Assembly (NCBI GenBank): GCA_007844125.1 | Contig: CM017563.1 | Coordinates: forward strand, 16,755,821 to 16,819,820 | Origin: Sinonovacula constricta | Taxonomy: Eukaryota > Mollusca > Bivalvia > Cardiida > Solecurtidae | Direction: 5' to 3' | Length of the DNA stretch: 64,000 nt | Part shown: piece by piece, positions 50,960-61,989 of the stretch | Numbering within the stretch: position 1 is the stretch's first letter | Layout of the letters: every line of letters starts with the position of its first letter | Position numbers and translations under genes: made by a program | Notes under the pieces: model-generated | Seen by the model: only the letters and a program-made list of their open reading frames with translations | Database searches by the model: none | Told to the model about the DNA's origin: nothing

Positions 50960-52450
50960 TTTTTCAAAGGTGAAAACGTACATTATTTAACCATACAGAT
51001 AGAAATTTCAATTAACTCCGTTTTGAACCGCATTTTTGATAAAAAATAATGAAAAGGGAAACTGATGAAACTCAAAGAAACTAAACTCATTAGATCTGAA
51101 AGATATATTGATGATCCAAAACTTAGTTGATGCTTTGCAAAATAATCAAAGACCTTTTGTACACTCAAAATTAATTCATCTTTTAATTCCAAATGAGCTA
51201 CACAATTTTATAAAAGCCAGTTCTTATAAGCCTGGATATAAGGCTTAATATACTATATACTGAATGGTAATATCATTAGACCTAATGCAATGCAAATTGA
51301 AAACATCGGAAAAACACAAAATGTGTTGCTTACGTAGAAAACAGAAAGCCAGAACAACGTTAACATAAGTTTAAAATATAAAGTAGTTACAGGACAATTT
51401 CATGAAGAACTGAAGTTTCATACAAAATTATATTATGAAAGCAAACGACAATTTAGATAAAAATATTCTAGATAAATCAATGAATAAGCTAAACGAAACG
51501 GAGAGAGAAATTTCGGAGGATTTGTTCATACTTTATAAAAGTGAATCAAGCAATCAAGGATATGAAACCATTGCTCTACTGAACATCGACTATTAAATTC
51601 GAACAGAATATATTACCATAAGGTATCAATAAAATAATCAGGATTTATGAAATAAATGTTATATTAGTGATAATGCAAGAACAATTTTAGAAGCAGTAGG
51701 GTGTTAAGAATATCTGATAAACCTGGATAATATTTGTATTGAATTTGAACAAGGATTTCATAGTTTAAACACGTATTTCAAAATAAAATATCTAGAGATA
51801 TTGAAAATGGATATCCACCTTCTACAAAGTAAAAAAGGTGTTATCATTAATAATGGATATTTTTCAGATTCTTTTAGAATATAAAAAATACGTTAGACAT
51901 GGATGCCCTATCTTCGCATTTTTATTCATTTTGTGCATTCATTTTGTGCACTACATTAATAAAAAATAATTATATAACAATGTTAAAGGCATAAACAAAC
52001 AATATGGAGAAGAACCTTTTTGTCGATGATAGAACGTCCATAAAAAAACTTTGAAACAGTTATACGCACTATTGAAACTTTAAAAAATGATATTGTCTTA
52101 AAGTTGATATAATCAAATATATATTGCTAAGTATCGGATCAATACAGAACTACACATTATCGTAATTATCTCATTATATCTTATTCCTTACTAAAACTAC
52201 ATATAATTACTTATTCTCAGTTTAACCAAGTCCTCAAAAGTAACAATATGAAAATAAAGCAAACTTTAAATTCTGATGGGATGGAAAAGCAAAAATTCAT
52301 AGAAAAATGTAATTTATAAACGTTACGAAAAGAAGTGAAACTGCTTACTGATTTTGAACTAATTTTATTTAAACCAAAGCTGGATGGGTAAAACGATATT
52401 TAGATAACCTTTCTGAGATAATAGAAACAAGGCAAAAATCGCGATTTGTT
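50960..52450 (+). pseudogene. decayed L1-like LINE reverse transcriptase
   Basis: Reverse transcriptase blocks occur in the expected order but in shifting frames. ETIALLNIDY at about 51,563-51,592 matches block R-P-I-x-L-L-N-x-D-x-K. SDNARTILEAV at 51,667-51,700 corresponds to I-x-D-N-x-R. VIINNGYFSD lies at about 51,840-51,871, and VRHGCPIFAFLFILC at about 51,890-51,937 is the R-Q-G-C-P-L-S-x-x-L-F block. FVDD at 52,019-52,030 sits at the catalytic F-A-D-D position, and ETVIRTIETL follows at about 52,054-52,083. Upstream there are K/E/N-rich fragments resembling the linker before the polymerase. Stops and frameshifts are frequent, so the element is dead. No 5' endonuclease or poly-A tail was identified. 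Confidence 0.75.
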
Positions 52451-54385
52451 TAACACTAATAAAATACACAATTAGTATTTTCTTATTTAAAGGTCTTGGT
52501 ACATAAAAGGAATGCTATTCATAAACATCTTTTTGACAACATATATTATTCATTATATTAACCTACTATGTCATTTATATGAAACAAGCAAACATGATAT
52601 TGTAAAACGTTTATTTTCACTTCCAGTTTTGATATTTTACAGCAAAAGAAATGGAAAAGGGCACAGTACATAGGTGTTGTTAAACTGTGCTTCGGGGTGT
52701 GAAGATACATCTTCCTTGTTGAAGTTGCATGCAGATTTTTCTGCCCACTCTTTGTGCTAGGATGTAGTAACTAGATAGGGAATGCCAGGAAATTGGACAT
52801 TCAAAAGGCTGTAGATGATGCAGAAGGCGATCGTTCCACCTGCCAGTGCCTTAGACGAAACTCCAGTAGCTGAAATCTATCCAATTAAAGGTTGTGATCG
52901 ATGACCCGTACCGCTCACTCATCATTCTTCTCTAATACTTGGGCTCAACATACGAACAAGCAATGGTCCCCAATTGATAAAAATAGCAAAATAAGTTATT
53001 CAGTATTTAAAAGGGTGCATTTTTATTTATATTCTTGTATATTTGAATGACCATATCATCTAAATATTTATTTGGATTCCAAAAAATGTGGAATATTTAT
53101 GATAATTGCGATATGCACAACTTCAACTGGTATAAGATATGTTAAAATCGGCAAGAGAACGACATTAATATTGTGTGTAGCATTTAAGGAGGAAAGGTAG
53201 CAGACGGACGCTAGGTAACCATTTACAGATTTTCAAACGATAAACTGGAAAATATATAAATAAATCGAATAAAGCGCATTATTCACTTCAAAATTTAAGT
53301 TAATCGGATTTGATGGACATTCTCTTAGTTTTTAATGAAGGTGCATGTGCATGTGTTCATTAGGGAAATATGATTCACATGTCTGGAATTTTAAAGTGAG
53401 TGCCTAGTAAAATATTTGTATTGGTTATATGGACAAAGATATAGTCAGAAACACAACGAGACACAGTATCAAAATGGTTTGAGTAAACACTGGTTGAGAA
53501 TCAAAACTTTTTGAGGAGCGAGCCAGTTAAAACAAGAAAGAATTAATGCGAAACATCAAAAGTTGTCATTAAGCTTCTGTTCAACAGTGACCGATACATT
53601 TCTGCGTTACGACGAACAGTCCAAAAAAACAGCAAAACCTTGGTGTCATAAAACAGGTTTAGAATGCAGCCAAACTTAGTGAAGAAAGACTTAAAACATT
53701 CAAGTAACAGCTGAGGATGTATCTACATTTAAAACTATATTCTATAAATTAACTATATTCATAAAACATGTATAACATGTATAACTCATGAAAGAGCCGC
53801 ATTTTAGTTGTTTATAGTCGATTAATTGCTGACCAATAATTTTTCAGTCCATTTCAGTTTGGATGCAAATCCCTGTCAGTTTCAGAGTATAGTTTTCCAG
53901 GACATTCCTTATAGAATATTTAAAACAGCGCAACTGCTTTGCCGTTTTGGAACAGATATTTGGTCAACACGTTCATAAAAAATGTGCTAAAGGCATGTTT
54001 TCCCTAAAATCAACTGCATCGACTACTGTTGTTTAGAACCATATTGTAATGTGGTGGAAGTTAAGGGGACCCTTGAAACTGAACTGTACATATAACACGC
54101 AATTTGAGTGCTGTTAACTATTAATGTTAAGCCATTATGTAGCCGAACGAAAGAACATAGTAATTATTACAAATATTTTAAAACTACAAACATTTCACAC
54201 AGCATTGTAGACTGATTGAATCAAAAGAGGTAAACCCTAAATAACTCCAAAGGAACTGTGAAACGCCGATTGAAACACTTCATAAAAAAAATATTTATAT
54301 CATTTCAATCCATGCTTTCGATGCAATAAAACTTCATACATAACTAGCATTTTAGAAAACTCATTTGCGTAGTCAGTTCATAAAC
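52451..54385. other. gene-free stretch
   Basis: No feature recognised. Confidence 0.4.
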
Positions 54386-54387
54386 GG

Positions 54388-54425
54388 ACTGCCATACCTA
54401 TAGGTCAACGGTTCGAATTCCATGC
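54388..54425 (+). mobile_element. tRNA 3'-half-like fragment
   Basis: 'cctataggtcaacggttcga' followed by 'attcc' resembles a tRNA T-arm (box B GGTTCGAATTC). Similar to 33,795-33,825 ('cttatggtcgaaggttcgaa'). Too short to be a tRNA gene; probably a SINE remnant. Confidence 0.45.
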
Positions 54426-54474
54426 ACACACAAATCTTATGGCACCTTAGCCCTTTTGTTTGGTATTTTTGGTT

Positions 54475-54476
<2 letters not shown>

Positions 54477-54556
<80 letters not shown>
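54477..54556. repeat. (TTA)n microsatellite
   Basis: About 26 uninterrupted TTA units. Polyisoleucine frames on both strands are artefacts. Confidence 0.98.
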
Positions 54557-54594
54557 CAATTTGATGACTAAGATAATCACGATAAAATGTATAA

Positions 54595-54875
54595 ATGTGC
54601 CACATCTGCCACCGAACTTAAGGTTTCTCATGACACTGAATGACAGGTTAAAAAACGTAACCACTCAAACATCACAGACTGTACATGTCCGGTATACTTA
54701 GAGGCGTTGAACTTCTAACTTCCGGCAAAAATTCTACTTGCCCGTAGGAAATAACTCCATGTCCTCCGGAAGTAAACCTCGGAGTTGAAGTATCTCTGCC
54801 CATGATACCTCGGTATCAGAGAACATCGGAACATAAACAAAAGCATGCTTAAAACAATGTTGTATCCTTCACATG
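54595..54875 (-). pseudogene. decayed paralogue of receptor-like exon 1
   Basis: Aligns to 36,005-36,275. Plus-strand 'gccaccgaacttaag' corresponds to 'gtcaccgaacttaag' at 36,020. On the minus strand TTACTTCCGGAGGACATGGAG corresponds to TTACTTCCAGAGGACATGGAG (both encode LLPEDME), and TTTGAGTGG sits where the functional-looking donor TTTGGGTGAG is. The predicted signal peptide frame is broken, a stop follows LLPEDMELFPTGK, and the splice donor is degraded. It sits 18 kb upstream of the main gene, on the same strand. Confidence 0.85.
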
Positions 54876-54879
54876 TGTT

Positions 54880-55615
54880 TAATATGTTTAAAATATATGT
54901 CATGTACTTTGTACCGAAGCCAGATTTTGTTCAAAAACGTCATCTCATTAGAAGTAGTCAATTTGTGATCAGATCTAAGGATATCCTGGCGAAGTAAATC
55001 CTTATTTACCACTAACTGCTACCTTTGTTTTTTGAGTTCTGAGCTAAAACATACTTGAATGTCCAGAATGGCGATAGATGAGAAAGACGCGTTTTCATTT
55101 AAAAGACATCTTGACTCTTCATATTCTACTATTAAGGTATCTTCCTATTTCAGCAAGTTTATACATGATACTATAACTAATATACCTTATAATTATACAT
55201 ATAATTTGAGTTTAAACAACATTTCAGCTGAGAATTCTGGAAATTGTTCCAGTGTCAAAAGTTGTTAGAAGTAAAGCTTTGATCTGAGATCGGTTAATGG
55301 CATCTGATTTTCCATGATTTAAATTGACTCAACGTTTGACCAATCAAAATCTGCTTGCGATAGATCTCGCACTTGGATTCCGAGTTTGATTGCTGAGTGT
55401 TGTCCTTGGTAAGGTGGAAGTGATGTGTATGTTCAGTGATGTTCGCGTCATTATGTCGTTTCGGTCAAGTATACGAATTTGACAGATGCAGTCTTTCTGC
55501 AACAATATATCGTGCAAACATGGACATATTCGCGATATAGTCGACACGTTCATCGAATTCAAATATCCTACGGCAAATAAAAGTGGTATAAAAGTGGATG
55601 TCTGTGTTTGTCTAT
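54880..55615. other. gene-free stretch
   Basis: No feature recognised beyond unassigned short frames. Confidence 0.4.
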
Positions 55616-55619
55616 GTTT

Positions 55620-56058
55620 GCGAGTATAAGTTTGGTTCAGAGAGTGCCAATGTTTATGGTAATAAATTATTAATTATTGGGGTCATAAATCATTGTTTGT
55701 GGTTATAAATAGTTGTGTGTGGTAAATAAATCAGCGTTTGTAATAAATTAGTGTCTGTGATAATAAACCCGTGGTAATTACTCATTGAGTGACGTAATAA
55801 ATTATTGTTGTATTAATAATCAATGTTTGTGTTAATTGATTAGTATATGTGGAATTAAATCAACGTTTGCGTCAATATATACGTGTTGTGGTAATAAATC
55901 ATTGTTAAACAATGTTTGTGGCAAATCAATCTTTGGCGTTATAAATCAGTGTTTGTAGCAAGTCGGTGCTTGTTATAAATTATTATTTGTGGCAAATCAG
56001 TGTTTGTTAAAATCAGTGTTTGTGGTTATTAATCAGTGTTTGTAGTAATAAATTTCGA
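55620..56058. repeat. degenerate minisatellite, unit about 20-30 bp
   Basis: The phrase 'tgtttgtggtaataaatcag' recurs more than fifteen times with spacing that varies by indels. The variants alternate 'ggt(t/a)ataaatca' with 'gtgtttgt'. It is one strand-biased GT/TAAAT array of over 400 bp. Confidence 0.85.
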
Positions 56059-56325
56059 TCAACACGTATAGAAATCTCATGGACAACTGACCACAGAGCT
56101 TCTCTTTTGAAAAAAATTTCAGGGCAGCTACCGTTTGAAGTACCGTCTTTGAAGGGTGTAAATAATTTGGGACCTTATTCTTCACCGATATTACCACAGT
56201 AAGGACAAAGTCACAAAAGCTTAAACAAAATATCATTCAATGAACAGTTTCAAAGTCCTGGGTTACCATTGCTACGGCAACATGAAGACGTAATACGTAC
56301 AGTTTGTAGCAAATAGTATAGATCT

Positions 56326-56327
<2 letters not shown>

Positions 56328-56403
<76 letters not shown>

Positions 56404-56433
56404 AGCTATTACAACTACTGTTACTACTACTAT

Positions 56434-56466
<33 letters not shown>

Positions 56467-56469
56467 TAT

Positions 56470-56503
<34 letters not shown>

Positions 56504-56629
56504 GTTACTGCTACTACTTCTACTATTAATACTTCTACTTTTATTAGTACTACTACTACTGCTACGACTACTTCAGCTACAACTTTTACTAATACTACAA
56601 CGTCTTCTTGTAATACTACTACTTTTATA

Positions 56630-56662
<33 letters not shown>

Positions 56663-56740
56663 GCTTCTCCTACTACTACCGCTACTACTGCTACGACTGC
56701 TACTACTACAAATAATAATAATAATAATTATAATTATAAC

Positions 56741-56809
<69 letters not shown>

Positions 56810-56840
56810 TATTATTATTATTATTATTATTATTATAATA
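56328..56840. repeat. compound trinucleotide array (CTA)n-(AAT)n-(TTA)n
   Basis: About 370 bp of CTA-type units with interruptions (TTCTAC, GCTAC, TGTTAC), then about 100 bp of AAT/TAA, then about 30 bp of ATT. The purine/pyrimidine strand preference flips at the last junction. Long serine/isoleucine frames on the minus strand are artefacts. Confidence 0.97.
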
Positions 56841-58595
56841 AAACAGTTGATTCCAGTTAATTGAATTTCGGTTATAAGCATAATCCAGCTCTGCTTACCC
56901 ACCTGAAACCGACTGAAGTGAATATTGTTAAATTGTATTCAATGCTTAAGTTAACTTAAAATTGTTCCATATGTTTTATGATACGTTGCCATTGTTATGT
57001 TTTGGAAATTCAAGACTGTCATTTTAACATTTTTGTTATACAGTTTTGATATAATTCAATCATATTTTGCCAAAGGATCAACGTTCTTATTACATAATGT
57101 GTTATCAGTACCACTATCAGCCAAAAATATCAAGGTTTTTAAAGGTATTTTGAATAAATGTCACCCCTGCGCTAGACCAGATTGAAAACCCCTTAAACTG
57201 ATCGATACTGTTTACATATTTACACTCAACCAGGTCCATAATTGCAAAGAGCGATCATCAGTTAACTACCTGAAGAGGAACACTTGGTCATACTGCAACC
57301 AACAAGGAAGGTTTTTTATCATACAATCTGCAATATTTTTCAAACATGACAGTTTTTAGTCTCATCATTATCCTCATTATTATCATTTGACTCTGAATCA
57401 GCATCTGTTGCAGTTGTATTATCTGCATTATGACTAACATAATAACAAAAATATCAACATAATTCTTGTCATAATATGAACAATCATAACCCACCTTAGC
57501 ACCGATATCACCTAGATAAAAACGTTTCATACTTGTGTGCGATGTCAAACGGTAACTTTCTGACCAGTAGACATACCATCGTAAGTAAGTTGACTTTTTC
57601 TGAGAGTTTTATCAAACAGCGCATCCTCGAATGCACATCATAAAAATAGTTAATATTATATTAATGTGACAGTGATGCTATTAAAACAAGAAAAGCATCG
57701 ATGCAACAGCATCCTAAATATGATCTAATATTTAAACAATATAACGTACGACAACAATGACTATTCAAGAACTCATAAATGTAACAATGTTGCTGTCAAA
57801 AATAATATTGTCTGCATAGTTCGTATTTCACATTTCTCTATTGCCCTAACTTTTATAGAATCCATTCAAGAAAGGAATCTAGAAAATGTGGAGCGAACTC
57901 GACATACTTACGGAGAGACAAACGGATACTGAATTTTAAACCCTGTTATATAAATCCAAGTATTTTGTTTCACTACCACGCAAAACGTTTAAATCCTAGG
58001 TACTTGTTTAGTGTATTTCCTTACTCGTCTTTTTTTTCTTGAATTGTACGCATTGGTTCTCTAGCCTATGAACTGTTCACTCTCTCTCCTAAATAACTGG
58101 AAAACTTTCTTGGTGTTGTTTACGATTTGTCTAATAACGATAATGTTGTAGGGATGGTAGAACCCCTCACGTCCGGACGTCGTGATTTTGAATAAACACA
58201 TGTGAAACCAAAACCTCTTATGATTCACGTGTAAAATGGTTTGTAAAAATTATGATCTAAGTACGCGAAAAGCTAAAATACAATGGTTTAAAAAAATAAT
58301 GCGATTAAATTTCGCTTTTTCTTTGCGCGGCCTATATGAAATCTCAATATTTATGCAAAGAGAGAACTGATTCTTGGAAGTGGGTACCGACGTATGTTAA
58401 CATTATGATTTTTTACTTTTACGTCGCCGAGGCTTTTATCTACTGTAAATACTGTGCATATGTTTATAGTTTATTTTATTACTAGTTATCATATATGTAT
58501 ATAAGTTCAATGTATCTGTTTTAACTCCCGATGCAGGTGCTTACTGTTAGTTGTTTCACTTTGACGGGATATTGTTATTTACACTGTTTGTTTGC
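56841..58595. other. gene-free stretch with one candidate terminal exon
   Basis: At 57,345-57,437, minus strand, a good acceptor (pyrimidine-rich run ending TTATGTTAG) precedes a frame reading HNADNTTATDADSESNDNNE and ending CHV at a TGA. The frame is acidic and Asn/Asp-rich and could simply be a GATAAT-type low-complexity run. Nothing else was recognised. Confidence 0.2.
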
Positions 58596-58599
58596 TAGA

Positions 58600-58755
58600 A
58601 AAACCGGCAGGAAGTGCGAGGTTGGAGCATTCCACAAACCAGGTTTAAGCACCCCAGTCGGCCCTTTTGCCGATTGACCGTTCCAAGGTGGTAACTGATG
58701 GCTTTTCTTTATGTGTGTTATGTTTCGTCTCTGTGTTTTTGTCACATTTACATTT
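58600..58755 (+). repeat. dispersed repeat D, copy 2
   Basis: Longer copy of the element at 39,885-40,015, preceded by 'ggttggagcattccacaaac' and 'caggtttaagcaccccagtc'. It ends near a 'cacatttacatttacattta' run. Likely the 3' part of an interspersed element. Confidence 0.65.
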
Positions 58756-59114
58756 ACATTTACCTTGTTTGCCTTGTCTACTGGTAGATAAAATTTAAAT
58801 AACTGTGGAAATTTTGATAGGACCTTTTTTACCTATTAACAAAACACAGTATCAATTCAAAACATAAACTTTTGCCAAACCAAAATTCGTTCGCAATATT
58901 GTATCTATAAATAATACTCCTAGGTATTGGGTTACATTTCTAAACTAAAACGCAAATAAGGGCCAAACCATATACACAAAGTGATTTTTGTTCTGACTTA
59001 TGAAATCAATCAAGGATTCATATGAAAGGTTTAACCTTATTTTTGGACTTATTTATAAACAATAGTAGTTATCACCCTTTGAGGTAAACACAATCATAGT
59101 CTTAATTGCTGCCG

Positions 59115-59292
59115 CTGTCTATTTTGGCGGAGAGTGATCTCAGACTTATGCGTGGGTAGAAGAAACGGCATACTACAAGGTCAAGATCTACTCAGATTAC
59201 ATCATTCGCAAAGAACTGGACTCAAACTCGCTGAGAAGTCAGAGGATTACTTCATCCCTATGACTCAATCCGTCGACCAGGGGCATCGCCAC
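59115..59292 (-). mobile_element. tRNA-derived SINE, family B, copy 3 (diverged)
   Basis: 'gcgtgggtagaagaaacggc', 'ttcgcaaagaactggactca' and 'gagaagtcagagga' follow the body and head order of the copies at 11.7 and 26.7 kb. More substitutions than either, and the box B core is altered. Confidence 0.6.
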
Positions 59293-59521
59293 CAATTTCT
59301 TATGCAGTTTAAAAACAATATGATCAGCATTTTGCAGATTGGAACATTATCTTTCGAAAATTAATGACAATGTTTAAGTTTAATTAAGTCAAGAAAACGA
59401 CGAACCTGACAAATGTCAACAGAACAATATTAAATGTTGGGGTAACGTCTCTTCAAATACGAAAGGAGGGGAAATACGTTTAACTGAAAAAAAATGTAAC
59501 AAACAACATAGCTACATGTAC

Positions 59522-59639
59522 CAGTATAATAGTCGCCAGTCGTTTGGGTAAAGATATCTCGCGCCCGATTTAAATCATGGCCCCAGGAACAAGTTTGAGC
59601 CCATTTTTCGGCCAGCAACGCAATTGTATCGCTCCACAC
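59522..59639 (-). CDS. CAP (CRISP/SCP-like) domain fragment, exon B
   Basis: The frame reads VWSDTIALLAEKWAQTCSW followed by GHD, matching the CAP core W-x-x-x-L-A-x-x-A-x-x-W-A-x-x-C-x-x-x-H. CAP proteins are usually secreted, disulfide-bonded proteins in defence, adhesion or venom-like secretions. The acceptor CAG|GTGTGG at 59,639 lacks a good pyrimidine tract; an AG at 59,632 is an alternative. A possible donor ACTG|GTACAT lies at 59,522. Joining to exon A cannot be made perfectly in phase with the W retained, so this may be a damaged copy. Later CAP motifs (G-E-N, G-H-Y-T-Q) were not found to the left. Confidence 0.5.
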
Positions 59640-60079
59640 CTGGTGGTTCAAACGCCCAGTTTACTTTCTCGTGTGTAAATATAAGCTCACACTATTTTAG
59701 AATACAAAATCTTTTAGCCGATGTTAATTTGTTTTGGACTGAATAAACGTGTTATTCTTTAATCCCAGAACTAAACGTTAACCTCCATGACAACGAACTT
59801 CTCTGATCTACCAAAGTAACCACACGCGCCTATCAGCTTACGTATAATAATTATTACTACTAGATGTATTTGTATATTGCAACAATGATTTCTATTGCAA
59901 TCGTTACCCGATTAGATTTGCTAGGACATTCGTGACATAAGTATCTTTTTAATCGGCATCGCTTATAAATCCAAGGGGTATAGCCACAAAAGTGGAAAGT
60001 CTTGGTTCGATAGTTAATCGTTAAATAAAACTATATGAATATACTAATAAACGATAAATTGATTAAAGAGAGAGGGAAC

Positions 60080-60167
60080 TCCATAGTTAGCATGTCAGTT
60101 GCGTCTTCTGCTGCCCAGTGAAAATTGTGTCTTACTACAATTGCCAGTTTGTCTGATGCTGAGGGCT
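60080..60167 (-). CDS. CAP (CRISP/SCP-like) domain N-terminal fragment, exon A
   Basis: A strong acceptor (run of T followed by ATTTCAG) precedes a frame reading SASDKLAIVVRHNFHWAAED then ATDMLTM. This fits the CAP N-terminal helix pattern L-x-x-H-N-x-x-R-x-x-x-x-x-x-A-x-x-M-x-x-M, including the conserved H-N, although the usual following arginine is W or absent. It begins in phase 1. The only candidate donor is GGA|GTTCCC at 60,080, which is weak. Exon B, 440 bp downstream, continues the domain, which raises confidence that both belong to one gene or pseudogene. Confidence 0.5.
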
Positions 60168-60339
60168 CTGAAATAAAAAAAAGTGTGTTTACCGGAATAA
60201 CTGTTTTGCATAAAAGACAATCAGTGTTAAATGTGTAAGAGAAGGAAACCTTAAGCAGTAGTAGCACGTATTGTTTAAACGTGACGTTGCCAAATTATGA
60301 AATCATAATTTACCTTGCAACTGGGATATTTCTATATGT

Positions 60340-60392
60340 TTGTTTGTTTATTGGGTTTATCGTCCCAGCAAAAGTCTTTCAGTCATCTGCCA
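60340..60392 (-). mobile_element. SINE family A, 3' fragment
   Basis: 'tgtttgtttattgggtttat' then 'cgtcccagcaaaagtctttc' on the plus strand. 5'-truncated copy lying just upstream of CAP exon A. Confidence 0.75.
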
Positions 60393-61938
60393 TATATTTG
60401 TTTATGATAAAAATGTACATTGTCTGAATGATATATTGCTGATCTGCATTGTGTTTTTCGTGATTAAAGAAGACTAAGAATAACTAATTAGTAATATAAA
60501 TTATATTTAATTTGTATTAATAAATAGAACTTACATATTGACTAATGTAAGAAATATTTAGCTCCTTCGTTGATTTTAAGACGGCATGCATATCGCTGAA
60601 ACTATACCAAACACAAAGCTTGTTATCAGGTAAAATTATGAAAACCTATGTTCGACTCTGTAATAAGAGGCGTTTCTTACATATTTAAAGCATAATTACA
60701 GCAATTAGTGTTTGATAAATTTGGTATTTCAACAGGGCGAACCTCTCCTTTAGTATGGCATTATTAAGCACAATACAAATAATTCAGGTTAGTTCATTTT
60801 AACTGAGCTGTTGTGTTTCGTTAAATCAAAAGAAATAATTTTAGCGCAGTCAGCTCCTTTTATACACAGAAAAAAAATGAAAATGCGAAAGAATAGTAGC
60901 ATTATTCAATAAATTATTCTAACTTTTGGAAAAAAAATCAATCAAAAATTTAAGAGAAGAGTTCCTGCTGTCTCTGGACAACTGTAATATTGCTTGTAAG
61001 GCGATAGCCTCGCACCATTCCCAACACATCCCAACCACGACCGCAGCCCACCCCCAAAAAGTACATCTAATTGTGCCTTTATACATGCTACCTAATATTC
61101 GAGCACATATACATGTAAAACGTAATTTTCATGTTATTAAATTTGTTGACTACCGACATAGATACTTTAATATTTGTTAACTGCAACATAACATTTATTA
61201 TGATGCCAACAAAGTAAGTATTTCCATAATATTAGCTCAATGGCTTGTGTAAGAAATACAGCCGTACTTCGAAATTTCCTCAGTGGTCAATTCAACACAT
61301 GAAGCAGTAATTTGACATTTGATGAATCGCTTTTACAAGAAATTAAGTCCGTCTTCGAAATAAGCTCAATAATTTGTGTCATGTACATGTATTATCCTGA
61401 TGTCAAAATACGTTTTCTTAATCATTGGACAAAAGACATATAGTTTATTATGGGTAAAACACAATGGTTATTTTTTCTGGATATATCATAGTGTTTTAAC
61501 GGTAGTGTGTTCAAATGCGCGGCAATTTTACCACGGTTGTCGACTTGAGTGGTTATTAGAAAACTAATCAACGAGCATTATTATGCGATGTGTCATGCAT
61601 TACCCACTTCGCTTTCTATTCATACAATTTACTAGACAAAATTGTTATTTATTGTTCTTTATGAAATACCGTCGCCAACTGATTGCATTATCTTTAAAAA
61701 AAAAGACGTAGCTAAGTAATATTAAATGTGTCTTAAATCGTCAGCATGGAAGAACGTATATTGATACAAAGGTGGGTCATGGTTTGTGCTTTGACAAAAA
61801 CGAGGTTGTAAGTCACAGGATTTAACCTGCTTTGTCTAGAAATTCCTCCGATAGTGTTAAAATTGGTAATGTAAAAAAAGACGAAACACGCTTATACTAG
61901 AAAGAAAGAAGAGAACAGTACAACAATAGTGTCTTACA

Positions 61939-61986
61939 TCTGCCGAGACTATCGTAATCATTGCAAGGGATACCAGGATGATTATC
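61939..61986 (-). CDS. candidate signal-peptide exon upstream of the CAP fragments
   Basis: A good acceptor (TATTTCAG) is followed by a frame reading IIILVSLAMITIVSAD and a donor GCAGAT|GTAAGA. The hydrophobic stretch ending V-S-A fits a signal peptide. Its end phase (0) does not match the start phase (1) of exon A at 60,167, so an intermediate exon would be needed, or this belongs to another gene. The ATG would be in an earlier exon. Confidence 0.35.
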
Positions 61987-61989
61987 TGA

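Noticed and set aside
54437..54701. Polyisoleucine frames on both strands
   Set aside because: Translation of the TTA microsatellite.
56573..56902. 109-codon isoleucine/serine frame
   Set aside because: Translation of the compound trinucleotide array.
60926..61180. 84-codon plus-strand frame between CAP exon A and the signal-like exon
   Set aside because: Wrong strand for the CAP locus and no known domain; no supporting splice sites seen.
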